DNA from: Mesobacillus selenatarsenatis SF-1
GTDB lineage: Bacteria; Bacillota; Bacilli; Bacillales; Cytobacillaceae
NCBI RefSeq assembly: GCF_000813125.1
Contig: NZ_BASE01000012.1
Span: forward strand, 1 to 64,000
DNA: 64,000 nt
Reading direction: 5' to 3'
Part shown: positions 35,877-44,108 of the stretch, in pieces
How the letters are laid out: each line of letters starts with the position of its first letter
Numbering within the stretch: position 1 is the first letter of the stretch
Translations under genes and position numbers: made by a program
The notes under the pieces: model-generated
Told to the model about the DNA's origin: nothing
The model's database searches: none
Seen by the model: only the letters and a program-made list of their open reading frames with translations

Positions 35877-36650
35877 TCAAATTATTCCGTACTTTTTTAA
35901 AGCATAATGAATACCATCTTCATTAGACTTTTTCGTAATAAAATCTGCTACGTTTTTCAACTTTTCATTTCCATTACCCATTGCTATACCAAGCCCAACT
36001 AGTTCCACCATATCAATATCATTTTCCCCATCACCGAAAGCAATTGCCTCCGACTTATCAATTCCAAAGAATTCTAGAGTTTTCAGTATAGCCAGAGACT
36101 TTGATACATCCTCCTGTAAAACATTCAACACATATGGATGCCATCTTTTAAATGTTAGATGAGGAAACTTTTGTATGTACTTCTCAACTGTTTCGTTATT
36201 TGCAAAAAGACACATTAAAAATACCTCTTGTTCATGGATTGAACCATTAGTAACAGGATAATTATCGAGAGACAAAGTTTCCTTTAAGGCTGTTAAAATT
36301 TCCTTTTGTGTGACACCATTCATACTAAATTCTTCAGTATAAAAAGATAGACCGTTATTCTCTAACAGAGCGAATTCCATGACTTCTTGAATGACCGTTT
36401 TATTCATTGGTACTTTATAAATTACTGATTGGCTGTGTTTAACGTATCCTCCATTTGCTGTTATGAAGGTTTCAATGCCTAATTCCTGTAAGTCCTTACA
36501 CATTGATAATGGTCTTCCTGTTGCAGCAACAACCTTGATTCCTTTGTTTTTCAAGGCTTTTATAGCTTCAATAGTCGAGTATGGTATGCTGCCATCTTCA
36601 TGGTTTGTTATAGTTCCATCAACATCAAAAAATGCGATTTTATAACTCAT
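35877..36650 (-). CDS. HAD-superfamily Cof-type phosphatase
   Basis: 257 residues from ATG at 36648-36650 (AGGGG eight bases upstream). HAD motif I FFDVDGTITN (catalytic Asp pair), motif II near VVAATGRP, motif III Lys, motif IV AFGDGENDIDMVELVG. The cap is the type IIB found in Cof/YkrA sugar-phosphate phosphatases. Substrate unknown. Confidence 0.92.
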   Translation of the reverse strand: MSYKIAFFDVDGTITNHEDGSIPYSTIEAIKALKNKGIKVVAATGRPLSMCKDLQELGIETFITANGGYVKHSQSVIYKVPMNKTVIQEVMEFALLENNGLSFYTEEFSMNGVTQKEILTALKETLSLDNYPVTNGSIHEQEVFLMCLFANNETVEKYIQKFPHLTFKRWHPYVLNVLQEDVSKSLAILKTLEFFGIDKSEAIAFGDGENDIDMVELVGLGIAMGNGNEKLKNVADFITKKSNEDGIHYALKKYGII

Positions 36651-36761
36651 TATAGAAACCCCTTTTTTCTTCCAAGAAATATAGCACCTTTTAACAAATT
36701 GTACCAAATGAATAAAGTTTATTGTTAAAATAATTAATATATCTTTTAGGAGGGGATAATT

Positions 36762-37232
36762 TTGTTAGATATGTTTTTATATAATTGGCAGGTAAGAGAG
36801 GACTGGTTTAATTGGTGTAAGTCTTTATCCTTAGGAGAGTTACAGGCTGAAAGAATTGGCGGTATGGGAAGTATCTTAAAAAACCTAATCCATGTTATTG
36901 ACTGTGAACTTTTATGGATTAATTACATGCTTGAAGAACCTCATGACTATCCTGAAAAGAACTCAATTTCTAACTTGGACGAGGTTATAAGGTACTCTAT
37001 ATTCACAAAAACAATAACAGAAACATTCCTTCGTAATTTGCCTAATGACTATGAAAACAAAAAAATACATATAAATGGTAAGGGAGGAATATCTTATTCA
37101 TTTACTTATGGTAAGATAATACGTCACCTCATCACTCATGAAGTTCATCACATTGGACAATTATCAATTTGGTCACGGGAAATGGAACTTAAACCGATTT
37201 CTTCTGATCTAATTGTTAGGCAGTACGGATAA
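36762..37232 (+). CDS. DinB-like metalloprotein
   Basis: 156 residues from TTG at 36762 (GGAGG upstream). Metal-binding His residues in LIHVIDCELLW (about 47) and HEVHHIGQLSIW (about 126-130). It is the only plus-strand gene near the start of the second accessory block and has its own terminator. Confidence 0.88.
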   Translation: MLDMFLYNWQVREDWFNWCKSLSLGELQAERIGGMGSILKNLIHVIDCELLWINYMLEEPHDYPEKNSISNLDEVIRYSIFTKTITETFLRNLPNDYENKKIHINGKGGISYSFTYGKIIRHLITHEVHHIGQLSIWSREMELKPISSDLIVRQYG

Positions 37233-37238
37233 AAAACA

Positions 37239-37266
37239 GGCCCCCTTTTCTAATGAAAAGGGGGCC
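37239..37266 (+). terminator. Terminator of the DinB gene
   Basis: GGCCCCCTTTTC, loop TAAT, GAAAAGGGGGCC; a 12-bp perfect stem. Confidence 0.92.
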
Positions 37267-37283
37267 TTAATTTAGCTTTATTA

Positions 37284-37377
37284 TTAACCTAAGCTACCAC
37301 GTTTGTTCAATAAAAAAATTCAATGAAAAAAGGTGCTTATCCTTCCTGGATCAACGCACCCGTTAATGTAATAACAA
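37284..37377 (-). repeat. CER, type A
   Basis: AAGCTACCACGTTTGTTCAA, TAAAAAAATTCAATG, then hairpin GGTGCTTATCC..GGATCAACGCACC and CGTTAATG. The gene stop at 37381 follows directly. Confidence 0.88.
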
Positions 37378-37380
37378 CTT

Positions 37381-37869
37381 TTACTTAATGGTTGAACGGT
37401 GAAGCATCATTTCTGAATTATATACTACTTCCTTTTCAAAGTAACCGTCTTTACCTCTGAATACAGACAACTTCAAATTGGTACCTTTTTGCTGAAACAC
37501 AACAGCATTCTGGTTTTCCTTTTCATTTACTATATATAACTCAGCTAATCCTTGTACATGGTCATCGTATAAGGTGTATTGTTTATTACCATCTTTAACA
37601 ACTAACTGCCAAACCTGGCTATCATCCCAAAGATATTGACCTTCATTCTCTGGGTGAGTTTGGGGAGCTGGAGAAACATTTAAAATGATGCGTTCTTTCT
37701 GACCATCGCCATCGACATCTTCTTCAACATCCTCTAGTGTTAAAACATCTTCATAAACTTTTACATTTCCGTTTTGAATTTTCGTGATGCCTTTCTCATT
37801 AGTTGTTGTTTCTTGTGAGCACCCTGTTATTAAAAACACAAATAAGAAAAGACAAAAACACTGCTTCAC
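37381..37869 (-). CDS. Lipoprotein with VCBS/EF-like acidic motif, unknown
   Basis: 162 residues from GTG with GGGAG eight bases upstream. Lipobox LITGC (Cys 17). The mature part contains VDGDGQKE, a Asp-rich loop as in calcium-binding FG-GAP/VCBS repeats, followed by beta-rich sequence. Surface lipoprotein; role unknown. Confidence 0.75.
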   Translation of the reverse strand: MKQCFCLFLFVFLITGCSQETTTNEKGITKIQNGNVKVYEDVLTLEDVEEDVDGDGQKERIILNVSPAPQTHPENEGQYLWDDSQVWQLVVKDGNKQYTLYDDHVQGLAELYIVNEKENQNAVVFQQKGTNLKLSVFRGKDGYFEKEVVYNSEMMLHRSTIK

Positions 37870-37999
37870 GCGAAAGACTCCCTTCTTGAATTTTGATAAA
37901 TTTCTTTATCTATAACTATCCTTTATTGTTAGCTGAATATATAATTACTCGCTTGGTTTCTTCACCAATGGCTCATACATATTCTCAGAGACTGAATGA

Positions 38000-39067
38000 C
38001 TACTGAACAGGAAGGAAAGCAACCTTCCAAATTCCATCTTCATCCATAATCATTCTGAACCCTTTCAAGTTTCCATTCTCATCCGTGTATTCTATATGGC
38101 CGGATATTTCATCCTCTTTGATGAACTTACCACTTGTGATCCAGCCCAAAGAATCAAGAATCTCTTCCCTTGAAAGGTCTTCCTTTTCCGACTGATCAAG
38201 CCCCTCCTCCAATGTCCACAAACGACGGTCTTCTCTGGAAGTATAGAGGGCATATTGTGTGCTATAATCCTTATCTAATTGAGCTTGGACATAAAGCTTT
38301 GCGATACTGATTGGTGAAAGTTCTTTCAGATATTGACGGTTATGGTCAAGAGTGAACCATCCATAAGCATCACTTTCTTCCTTGGTCAGCTCAAAATTGG
38401 TTGCCTTTGCTCGTTTTTCTTCCTCAGGGGGGTCAGATACATAGACAATTTTCTCATCCATTGTTTCGAGTAGGAAGCTACCGCTTTTCCTCTCTTCTAC
38501 TGCCAAGTCCATATAAGAGAAGTAAATTTCATAACTGTGCTTAGCCTTGCTTGGCACCATATTTTCAAATGCTATAGATGAATGGTCCATTCCTTCATAG
38601 CGAAGGATCAATTCCTGTGCTGTCTGTAAGTCACCCTCTAATAAATATTTTTTTAGGCTATCGGCATCTTTCTGTCTTAAAAATTCAAAATAATAAATCA
38701 CAATCTTAGCAGGTTCCGGTGTACCGAGCGTCTTACTGATATTTTCATAGAATTCCCTGTAAGCATCATTTCCTGCGATAGTCTCTTCAAAATCCATGCC
38801 AGGAACGTTTTCTACATGCTCTGGAACACTAACAGATGGCAGTAGATATGGAGCAGCAATCAGTGAAAACAGTGCTATTGCAAATGTAGATGCAAGCACA
38901 TATCCGAATACTGGATTTTTTTTTGTATACCGTGAAGGCTGCTTCTTATCTGAAGCGAGTTTTGCTCGCATTCTGATGACGAATTGTGCATCTGGTTCCA
39001 GGTCTGGACGGTTTTTCAATGGTTCCAACATTCTATGGTCAAGCGGTTCCTTTCTATAATTGGCCAT
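38000..39067 (-). CDS. Membrane partner of the second ECF sigma factor
   Basis: 355 residues: about 55 cytoplasmic residues, a membrane helix (FGYVLASTFAIALFSLIAAPYLL), then a large extracytoplasmic domain. It overlaps the sigma gene 39054-39587 by 14 bases and must be co-translated with it. No ZAS zinc motif. Probable anti-sigma or co-regulator; no sequence likeness to the other sigma partner at 14729 is evident. Confidence 0.75.
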   Translation of the reverse strand: MANYRKEPLDHRMLEPLKNRPDLEPDAQFVIRMRAKLASDKKQPSRYTKKNPVFGYVLASTFAIALFSLIAAPYLLPSVSVPEHVENVPGMDFEETIAGNDAYREFYENISKTLGTPEPAKIVIYYFEFLRQKDADSLKKYLLEGDLQTAQELILRYEGMDHSSIAFENMVPSKAKHSYEIYFSYMDLAVEERKSGSFLLETMDEKIVYVSDPPEEEKRAKATNFELTKEESDAYGWFTLDHNRQYLKELSPISIAKLYVQAQLDKDYSTQYALYTSREDRRLWTLEEGLDQSEKEDLSREEILDSLGWITSGKFIKEDEISGHIEYTDENGNLKGFRMIMDEDGIWKVAFLPVQ

Positions 39068-39587
39068 CGGTCAAATCCCACCCTTCATTAACAGACTTTA
39101 CATGTTTCTTTAACTGGTTTAGTGCCCTGTGATAGTCCACTCTCACTTTCCGCTCCCCGCATCCCAATGCGAAGGCTGTTTCCTGAACAGTTAGTTCCTT
39201 AAGCCCCCGAAGGATGATAACTGATCGGTAATGTGGTTTCAGCTTTAGCAGGGCTGCCTGGAGTTCCTGCCAGTTCCCTTTATCCATCACTTGTTCCTCA
39301 ACTGTCTTTCCATCTTCGTCCGCTTTGTCAGACAGCCAGTCAGGAAAAAGAGTGATAAACTTCTGTCTACGCTTCAGGTCAATTGCAGTGAACTTGGCAA
39401 TCGACAAAATCCATGGTTTTAACTTTTCCGGCTCTTTAAGCGAGTCATACTTGTGCATTGCTTTAATAAAGGTTTCTTGGGTTATGTCCTCCGCTTCCTG
39501 GCGGTTGTTCGTAAAATAAAGTGCGAAATGATATACATCACGATGATACTGTTCATATATATCACCGAAGTCAAATCTACCTCCCAT
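39054..39587 (-). CDS. ECF-type RNA polymerase sigma factor
   Basis: 177 residues. Region 2: YEQYHRDVYHFALYFTNNRQEAEDITQETF; region 4: ELTVQETAFALGCGERKVRVDYHRALNQL with the helix-turn-helix. GGGGAG six bases before the ATG. It lies in the second accessory block but shows no CER. Confidence 0.92.
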   Translation of the reverse strand: MGGRFDFGDIYEQYHRDVYHFALYFTNNRQEAEDITQETFIKAMHKYDSLKEPEKLKPWILSIAKFTAIDLKRRQKFITLFPDWLSDKADEDGKTVEEQVMDKGNWQELQAALLKLKPHYRSVIILRGLKELTVQETAFALGCGERKVRVDYHRALNQLKKHVKSVNEGWDLTDGQL

Positions 39588-40027
39588 TGTTCTCTCCCCC
39601 TGTCTCTAATAACAAGTCGTTTGACGATGCAGTTTGTTTCATTGTTATCTCTATTTTTAATTTTTAATTAGTTCTTTTACACAAAAAAGGCCAAATATTA
39701 TTCAAGTTCATTTGGAAGTGTCTCTTAGAAACGACTTCTTCCCAACCAATAAACAAAAAAAAACTGCCTTAAGCGACAGGTTGAATTAATCAAACATAGA
39801 ATACAGTGAAAAATAATTTAAATTCCCTCAGATAATATAATTGAGTACAATTCACAAATCCAAGGTTTATAAAAATATACCCTTCCAAATAACTCCTCTA
39901 AATTAAGACTATATCAAACCTTTTATCAATTAAAGTTAAGAATGTTAACTAATCTAATATCGGAAAAAACCATACATTTTCACAATTCTTCTTCAACTAA
40001 ACTGCATCTTTAGTGGAAGAAGAAAAA
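39588..40027. other. Intergenic region, 440 bp
   Basis: AT-rich; holds only a partial CER at its right end (39986-40016). No gene or clear promoter recognised. Confidence 0.5.
39986..40016 (-). repeat. CER, partial tail
   Basis: TTCTTCTTCAACTAAACTGC followed by ATCTTTAGTGG, then the stop of 40028-40381. The hairpin is missing. Confidence 0.65.
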
Positions 40028-40381
40028 TTAACTATAATAATCCTTTATATTACCGTTATCCCATTCTTGTAAAAGATACTTTGAATCAAACTTTAAGGAT
40101 TCAGATAATGTTCCAACAGATAATATTACCTCCTTCGCTGTTTTTTCATTTACTGAAAGTAGATGAATTGCAGCAATGTATCTTACATACATATTTGAAT
40201 GCTCCAATAGTTGATATAAAGCATCTACTCCATTTAATTGTTCCTTTAACAGTCTAAAATTTTTATAATGGATATCATATAACTTATTGGTTTTTTTATA
40301 ATTCTCAACAACCTCGTAGGCAGCAATGCCATAGTCAATTGCGGATTGAATACATTTGTTTAAAAGTTGTTCAATTACCAT
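40028..40381 (-). CDS. DUF2019-like helical repeat protein
   Basis: 117 residues from ATG at 40379-40381 (GAGGTG six bases upstream). All-helical with LLEHSNMYVRYIAAIHLLSVNEKTA, like DUF2019 / HEAT-type small proteins often found as immunity partners in Bacillus. Function not established. Confidence 0.7.
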   Translation of the reverse strand: MVIEQLLNKCIQSAIDYGIAAYEVVENYKKTNKLYDIHYKNFRLLKEQLNGVDALYQLLEHSNMYVRYIAAIHLLSVNEKTAKEVILSVGTLSESLKFDSKYLLQEWDNGNIKDYYS

Positions 40382-40423
40382 TGTTTTCACCTCACACTTT
40401 TTCCACCGTAACTTTATAACTCA

Positions 40424-40512
40424 TTATTAAGCTAACCTGCTCCTTTACTCCAATAGCAAAATAGCAATCAATCCCTGCATATTCAGGGATTGTACCCGTT
40501 TGTTTAATAGGC
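40424..40512 (-). repeat. CER, type A with divergent hairpin
   Basis: AAGCTAACCTGCTCC, TTTACTCCAATAGCAAAAT, then hairpin AATCCCTG, loop CATATT, CAGGGATT, and GTACCCGTTTGTTTAATAG. The stem sequence differs from other copies but its pairing is kept. Confidence 0.75.
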
Positions 40513-40537
40513 AACATGCTAATCATTCACGAAGGCC

Positions 40538-40981
40538 CTATTTATTTTTTGCTTTTAATGGTATCAAAATATCATTTATTTTTTCACTGGCAACATCAAG
40601 TTGATATCGAATAGTTATGTTGAATTTACCATTATCAATTTCAAACCGCTTTTTTGGAATTTCAGTATTATCAAAATAAGTTTTTCCCTCTTCTAGTCCC
40701 ATTGAATAGACATCATTGCAACCTGTTTCATAAGATTTTCCTGAATAGCTTATTAAATCATTGCAATCATATAACAGCTGTATCATTTTCTTAGTTTTAT
40801 TGTGAATTTTAACTTCTACTTCGTATAAATTCTTATCTGAGTTCCATTTTGCGTTTGCTTTAAAAGATATGTTGTTCTCTTCATTTTGCCCTTGCATTTC
40901 AGTTAATTTTGGACTGCTTATAGAACAAGATGTTAAAAAAGCAACTACCATTATAGGTATAAAAATATAGAGTTTTCTCAC
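40538..40981 (-). CDS. Lipoprotein, unknown
   Basis: 147 residues with lipobox FLTSC (Cys 19). The mature domain is beta-rich (YEVEVKIHNKTKKMIQLLYDC ... FNITIRYQL), like an Ig-like or DUF4352-type fold. CER upstream and downstream. Confidence 0.75.
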   Translation of the reverse strand: MRKLYIFIPIMVVAFLTSCSISSPKLTEMQGQNEENNISFKANAKWNSDKNLYEVEVKIHNKTKKMIQLLYDCNDLISYSGKSYETGCNDVYSMGLEEGKTYFDNTEIPKKRFEIDNGKFNITIRYQLDVASEKINDILIPLKAKNK

Positions 40982-41021
40982 AAATCCACCCCCAATATTT
41001 GAAGCGAATTAACTTTTTACT

Positions 41022-41108
41022 TACTCAATATAACTACTTCGTTTGATTCAATAAGGAATTCAACAAAAATGCGGTTAATCCTTCCTGGATCAACGTACTC
41101 GGTTGTTT
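41022..41108 (-). repeat. CER, type A
   Basis: TATAACTACTTCGTTTG, ATTCAATAAGGAATTCAAC, hairpin GCGGTTAATCC..GGATCAACGTAC, CGGTTGTTTAAG. Confidence 0.88.
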
Positions 41109-41237
41109 AAGTTTTCTTATGGGCTTTTCGCGTGTAGAATAAGTAACTAGGTTTTTTATTGAAGGATTGAGGGAAGAAAAAGATTTGAGGGGCAATCGAT
41201 GCATTGCCAAATTAGACCACAAATAAATTGCCAATTG

Positions 41238-41328
41238 CTTGTTCAACTAACCTGCACCGTATGTTGAATAAGGAATTCAGCAAAAAGGTGCCTCATTCCT
41301 TCCTAGATCAACCGCACCCTTTAGTTTA
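41238..41328 (-). repeat. CER, type A
   Basis: GTTCAACTAACCTGCACCG, TATGTTGAATAAGGAATTC, hairpin GGTGCCTCATTCC..AGATCAACCGCACC, ending in the core CTTTAGTTTAAATG that starts the next copy. Confidence 0.88.
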
Positions 41329-41384
41329 AATGCAGTTCTTCACATAGGAGCGTCATTACAGGAATGCTGCCCTTTTAGTTGGAA
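41319..41384 (-). repeat. CER, type B, in tandem with the type A copy
   Basis: Core CTTTAGTTTAAATGCAG, TTCTTCACATAGGAG, TTACAGGAATGCTGCCC, then TTTTAGTTGGAAG. The two elements share one core, as expected if the core is the joining point. Confidence 0.85.
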
Positions 41385-41724
41385 GTAGAACTATTCTTTT
41401 TTACTCTTGAAATTACAAAATAAGCAACCAGATATAATAGATATAAAAAGATGAATACTATTAAAACTGAAAGTAAGAACTTATCTTGATGCCATACTGT
41501 TCCACAACATTTATTCCATAAAAATAAGGTAAAGGCGGATCAATGTTAACTACTGTCAGCTCCACAAATCCTATTGGGAAACCTATTACCATAGGGAAAC
41601 TCTCTTTTAACTCATCATATGTTTTAATCATTTTTCCGTCAAAAAAAACGGTAGAATAAACAAAAATGCACGAAATAAAAAACATCAATGGTAGAACTAC
41701 TAACTTCTTTAAAAAGGGTCGCAT
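41375..41724 (-). pseudogene. Two-helix membrane protein gene, frameshifted
   Basis: The open frame from ATG at 41724 encodes a signal/anchor helix (FLKKLVVLPLMFFISCIFVY) and FPIGFVELTVVNIDPPLPY, then runs out of frame. A run of five T (plus 41520-41524) interrupts it; with six T it continues LWNKCCGTVWHQDKF, a second membrane helix (LLSVLIVFIFLYLLYLVAYF) and a basic tail VISRVKKNSSTSN, 116 residues. That arrangement is a normal small Bacillus membrane protein, so the frameshift is likely recent or an error. The restored stop lies inside the type B repeat. Confidence 0.7.
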
Positions 41725-41767
41725 TTTTAAATCACCTCAAAAAAACCCCTATAAAGTCTCTGTATTA

Positions 41768-41852
41768 TTATTGTGCAAAACTGCTTCGTTACTGCCCAAA
41801 GAAGTGGGATCGCCGTCTCCATCCCGTCTTGAACTCTTGCACCCGTTAGCAC
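41768..41852 (-). repeat. CER, diverged, with its own hairpin
   Basis: TTGTGCAAAACTGCTTCG, TTACTGCCCAAAGAAG, hairpin GGGAT, loop, ATCCC, then CTTGCACCCGTTAGCAC. The gene stop at 41868 follows. Confidence 0.65.
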
Positions 41853-41867
41853 AATATCAAATATATA

Positions 41868-42377
41868 TTAATTTAACGGGGATTCAATCTTTTCATTTAA
41901 TGCCTCTGCTTGGCTCATAAAAGAATCCATATTGGCACTTATAGTAATATTTAATCCTAATCCAACTTCACGAAGTGTTTTCCGTAAGTCTTCAAAGTTC
42001 TGTTTATCCTCTTCAGTTAAATCAACAAAACTATATAATTTATCATTAGGATATTGATTTAATTTGGAATACAAGTTTTCAAGGATTTCCTTGTCACTTT
42101 TAGAAAGCGTTCCTAACTGCTTTCCAGTAGTCATTCCAAGCCAAATTCCGTTTGTTACATCCCCTAATTCAGTTGTAACCAGGTTAGGTTCAGACCAATT
42201 ATTATCCATCTGGTTAGCAATCAAGCCTTCCAATTCTACTAAATTATTTTGGACTTCTGTAACAAGAACTTGCTCCTTTACGAAGTTAATCTTTATAATT
42301 CCCCAAGCTACAATTGCGACGAGTAGTATATTCAAACCTATTGAAAATCTGAATAGTAGCTTCTTTTTTTTACTCAA
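41868..42377 (-). CDS. Membrane-anchored extracytoplasmic protein, unknown
   Basis: 169 residues from TTG at 42375-42377 (AAGGGGG seven bases upstream). N-terminal anchor (LLFRFSIGLNILLVAIVAWGII) and a helical, coiled-coil-rich outer domain. No family recognised. CER on both sides. Confidence 0.7.
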   Translation of the reverse strand: MSKKKKLLFRFSIGLNILLVAIVAWGIIKINFVKEQVLVTEVQNNLVELEGLIANQMDNNWSEPNLVTTELGDVTNGIWLGMTTGKQLGTLSKSDKEILENLYSKLNQYPNDKLYSFVDLTEEDKQNFEDLRKTLREVGLGLNITISANMDSFMSQAEALNEKIESPLN

Positions 42378-42427
42378 TTTTATTCCCCCTTTACCCAAGA
42401 TGATTTCACCATAAAAACCCATATCTC

Positions 42428-42503
42428 TTGTTAAAGTATTCTGCTCCTATAGTTCAATAAAAGAAACTCTAATCCATCTTGAATTAGAGCTATCCGTTAA
42501 TGA
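42428..42503 (-). repeat. CER, type A
   Basis: TTGTTAAAGTATTCTGCTCC, TATAGTTCAATAAAAG, hairpin CTCTAAT, loop CCATCTTGA, ATTAGAG, then CTATCCGTTAATG. Confidence 0.8.
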
Positions 42504-42522
42504 AAAAACTCTAATTATTTAT

Positions 42523-42954
42523 TTACTTTTTTCGTTTTTTAACGCGTATTAAAATGATAATGACGATTGCTATTAAAAGAAGGGTAGGTAGGATTTTTGT
42601 GAGTATATCCATCCAATGAAAAGGTGCCTGCTGGACATAAACAGCTTTTTGCCACTTGTTGTCTCCTACTTCAACAGCTATTGCATTCTTAGTTGATATA
42701 TTATTTATTTCAAAATACTTCGTACCTTTAGGATAAGCATTTGAAGCATTTCCGTAGTAATCTCCAGTCATATCATTAGGTTTTGTTTTTACTTCTCCAA
42801 TCTTCTCTCCAATTTCATTAGCTAAAACCTTTTCTTCTTTTACTTCATAAACGTTCCCATTCCAAACGACAAAAGGATATGCCCAACTTAATGCTTGAAC
42901 GGAGGATGTAATAGTAAGAATAAATAATATAAAAAACAATAAAGTTCTTTTCAT
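42523..42954 (-). CDS. Type I membrane protein, unknown
   Basis: 143 residues: cleavable signal peptide (TLLFFILFILTITSSVQA), an outer domain with FVVWNGNVYEV and KYFEINNISTKNAIAVEV, and a C-terminal membrane helix (IVIIILI) followed by RVKKRKK. This layout recurs in uncharacterised Bacillus proteins. CER on both sides. Confidence 0.75.
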   Translation of the reverse strand: MKRTLLFFILFILTITSSVQALSWAYPFVVWNGNVYEVKEEKVLANEIGEKIGEVKTKPNDMTGDYYGNASNAYPKGTKYFEINNISTKNAIAVEVGDNKWQKAVYVQQAPFHWMDILTKILPTLLLIAIVIIILIRVKKRKK

Positions 42955-42997
42955 CAGTACCTCCTCTTATTTAAAGTTCACCATAAAAATACAATAG

Positions 42998-43094
42998 TTC
43001 TTGTTGCACTAAACTGCCTCGTTAGCTCAATAAGGATTTCAACAAAAAAGGCGGTTAATCCTGCCTGGAATAACGCACCCGTTTGCTGAATAAT
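42998..43094 (-). repeat. CER, type A, complete with both cores
   Basis: Best full copy: TTGTTGCACTAAACTGCC, core TCGTTAGCTCAATAAGG, ATTTCAACAAAAAAG, hairpin GCGGTTAATCC..AATAACGCACC, second core CGTTTGCTGAATAA exactly 60 bp after the first. The GNAT stop codon at 43094 is the next triplet. Confidence 0.92.
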
Positions 43095-43579
43095 TAAACT
43101 CTTTTTACCATTCGGACTTGTTTTAAGATATGTCCATCGAACTCTAAATCAGACTCTTTAACTAATTCGAACCCTTTAGCTTCATAAAAGTTCAAGCCAA
43201 TCTTATTATCTTTTTCAACGTTTATATAAATTTCTTTTATACCTTTTAATTCTTTAACCGCTTGTTGTATCAAAGCAGTACCTATCCCTTTACCTTGGAA
43301 TTCTGGATAAAGATAAATAGCCGCCAATTCAACTTTTCCACCATCCCTTACTGTGGAATAGTTTGCAAAACCGACAACTTCCCCCTCAAATTCTGCAACA
43401 TAAACAATAGAACGTTCTATACGTTGTATCATACTTTCATCACTGTAATTTGATTTTAAGAAGTTACTTTGTACTTCTAAGGGAATTATGCCCTCATATG
43501 TTGCATTCCAAGTTGTTTTCGCTATGTTTTGAACTTGTTTTGTATCTTCGTAGTGAATCTTACGAATAGTAATATGCAT
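43094..43579 (-). CDS. GNAT family N-acetyltransferase (PaiA-like)
   Basis: 161 residues. Motif A LAAIYLYPEFQGKGIGTALIQQAV with the Q-G-K-G-I-G loop; motif B region LNFYEAKGFEL. Single-domain GNAT similar to PaiA/RimI types. The stop codon is immediately next to the CER core. Confidence 0.9.
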   Translation of the reverse strand: MHITIRKIHYEDTKQVQNIAKTTWNATYEGIIPLEVQSNFLKSNYSDESMIQRIERSIVYVAEFEGEVVGFANYSTVRDGGKVELAAIYLYPEFQGKGIGTALIQQAVKELKGIKEIYINVEKDNKIGLNFYEAKGFELVKESDLEFDGHILKQVRMVKRV

Positions 43580-43633
43580 ATAAAGCTCTCCCTTTAATAC
43601 GTCTGTAGAAAATAATTAGACTAGAATGTATAA

Positions 43634-43728
43634 ATTCCTTCTTCAACTCTACTGCTTCGTTTGTTTAATAAGGAATTCTACAAAAAAGGTGGCTAATCCT
43701 TCCTGGATCAACGCACCCGTTAATTAAA
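43634..43728 (-). repeat. CER, type A
   Basis: CCTTCTTCAACTCTACTGC, TTCGTTTGTTTAATAAGG, AATTCTACAAAAAAG, hairpin GTGGCTAATCC..GGATCAACGCACC, CGTTAATTAAA. The stop codon of the next gene is within the second core. Confidence 0.92.
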
Positions 43729-43971
43729 CAATATCAACATTCTTTCGCCTATTTTTAAACAATCCATCGACTTTTTAAAATCCTCTTCAAAAGCTTTATA
43801 CATAATCTTATTTATCTCAATAGCCAATTCTCCAGCACTATTCACTTTTGGAAGAATTTCAACTATGTCTTTTATTTCCTCATCATATTCATCATCAGGA
43901 CAATGAATTGCAAGTAAGTTAAAAGGGTCCCATGCATCTATTACCTCTTTAACAATTGAAAACTCATTCAA
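43720..43971 (-). CDS. DUF1871 family protein (YugE-like)
   Basis: 83 residues, acidic and helical; VKEVIDAWDPFNLLAIHCPDDEY matches what I recall of DUF1871. Often a small immunity-like or regulatory protein; function unknown. The stop codon lies inside the CER core. Confidence 0.8.
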   Translation of the reverse strand: MNEFSIVKEVIDAWDPFNLLAIHCPDDEYDEEIKDIVEILPKVNSAGELAIEINKIMYKAFEEDFKKSMDCLKIGERMLILFN

Positions 43972-44009
43972 TCAATTAACCCTTCTAATACTATAAGTTA
44001 GGTCCGGTT

Positions 44010-44108
44010 TGCTTGTTAAGCATTCCTGCTTCTTTACTTCAACAAAAAAATCTACTATCCTGCTTGGAACAGTAGCTGCTCCTCTTATATATTCACACCC
44101 GTTGAAGA
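44010..44108 (-). repeat. CER, diverged type A
   Basis: TTGTTAAGCATTCCTGCTTC, TTTACTTCAACAAAAAAATC, hairpin CTACT..AGTAG, and TTCACACCCGTTGAAG. Confidence 0.65.

Larger units (their letters stand above)
40982..41374. other. Intergenic region made largely of CER copies, 393 bp
   Basis: Two type A copies (41022-41108, 41238-41328) and one type B copy overlapping the second by its core (41319-41384). Between 41110 and 41237 lies 128 bp with no recognisable gene; a 70-codon frame there begins and ends inside repeats. Confidence 0.7.

Noticed and set aside
41034-41246. 70-residue minus-strand ORF
   Set aside because: Its start and end are in CER copies and the middle shows no protein-like pattern.
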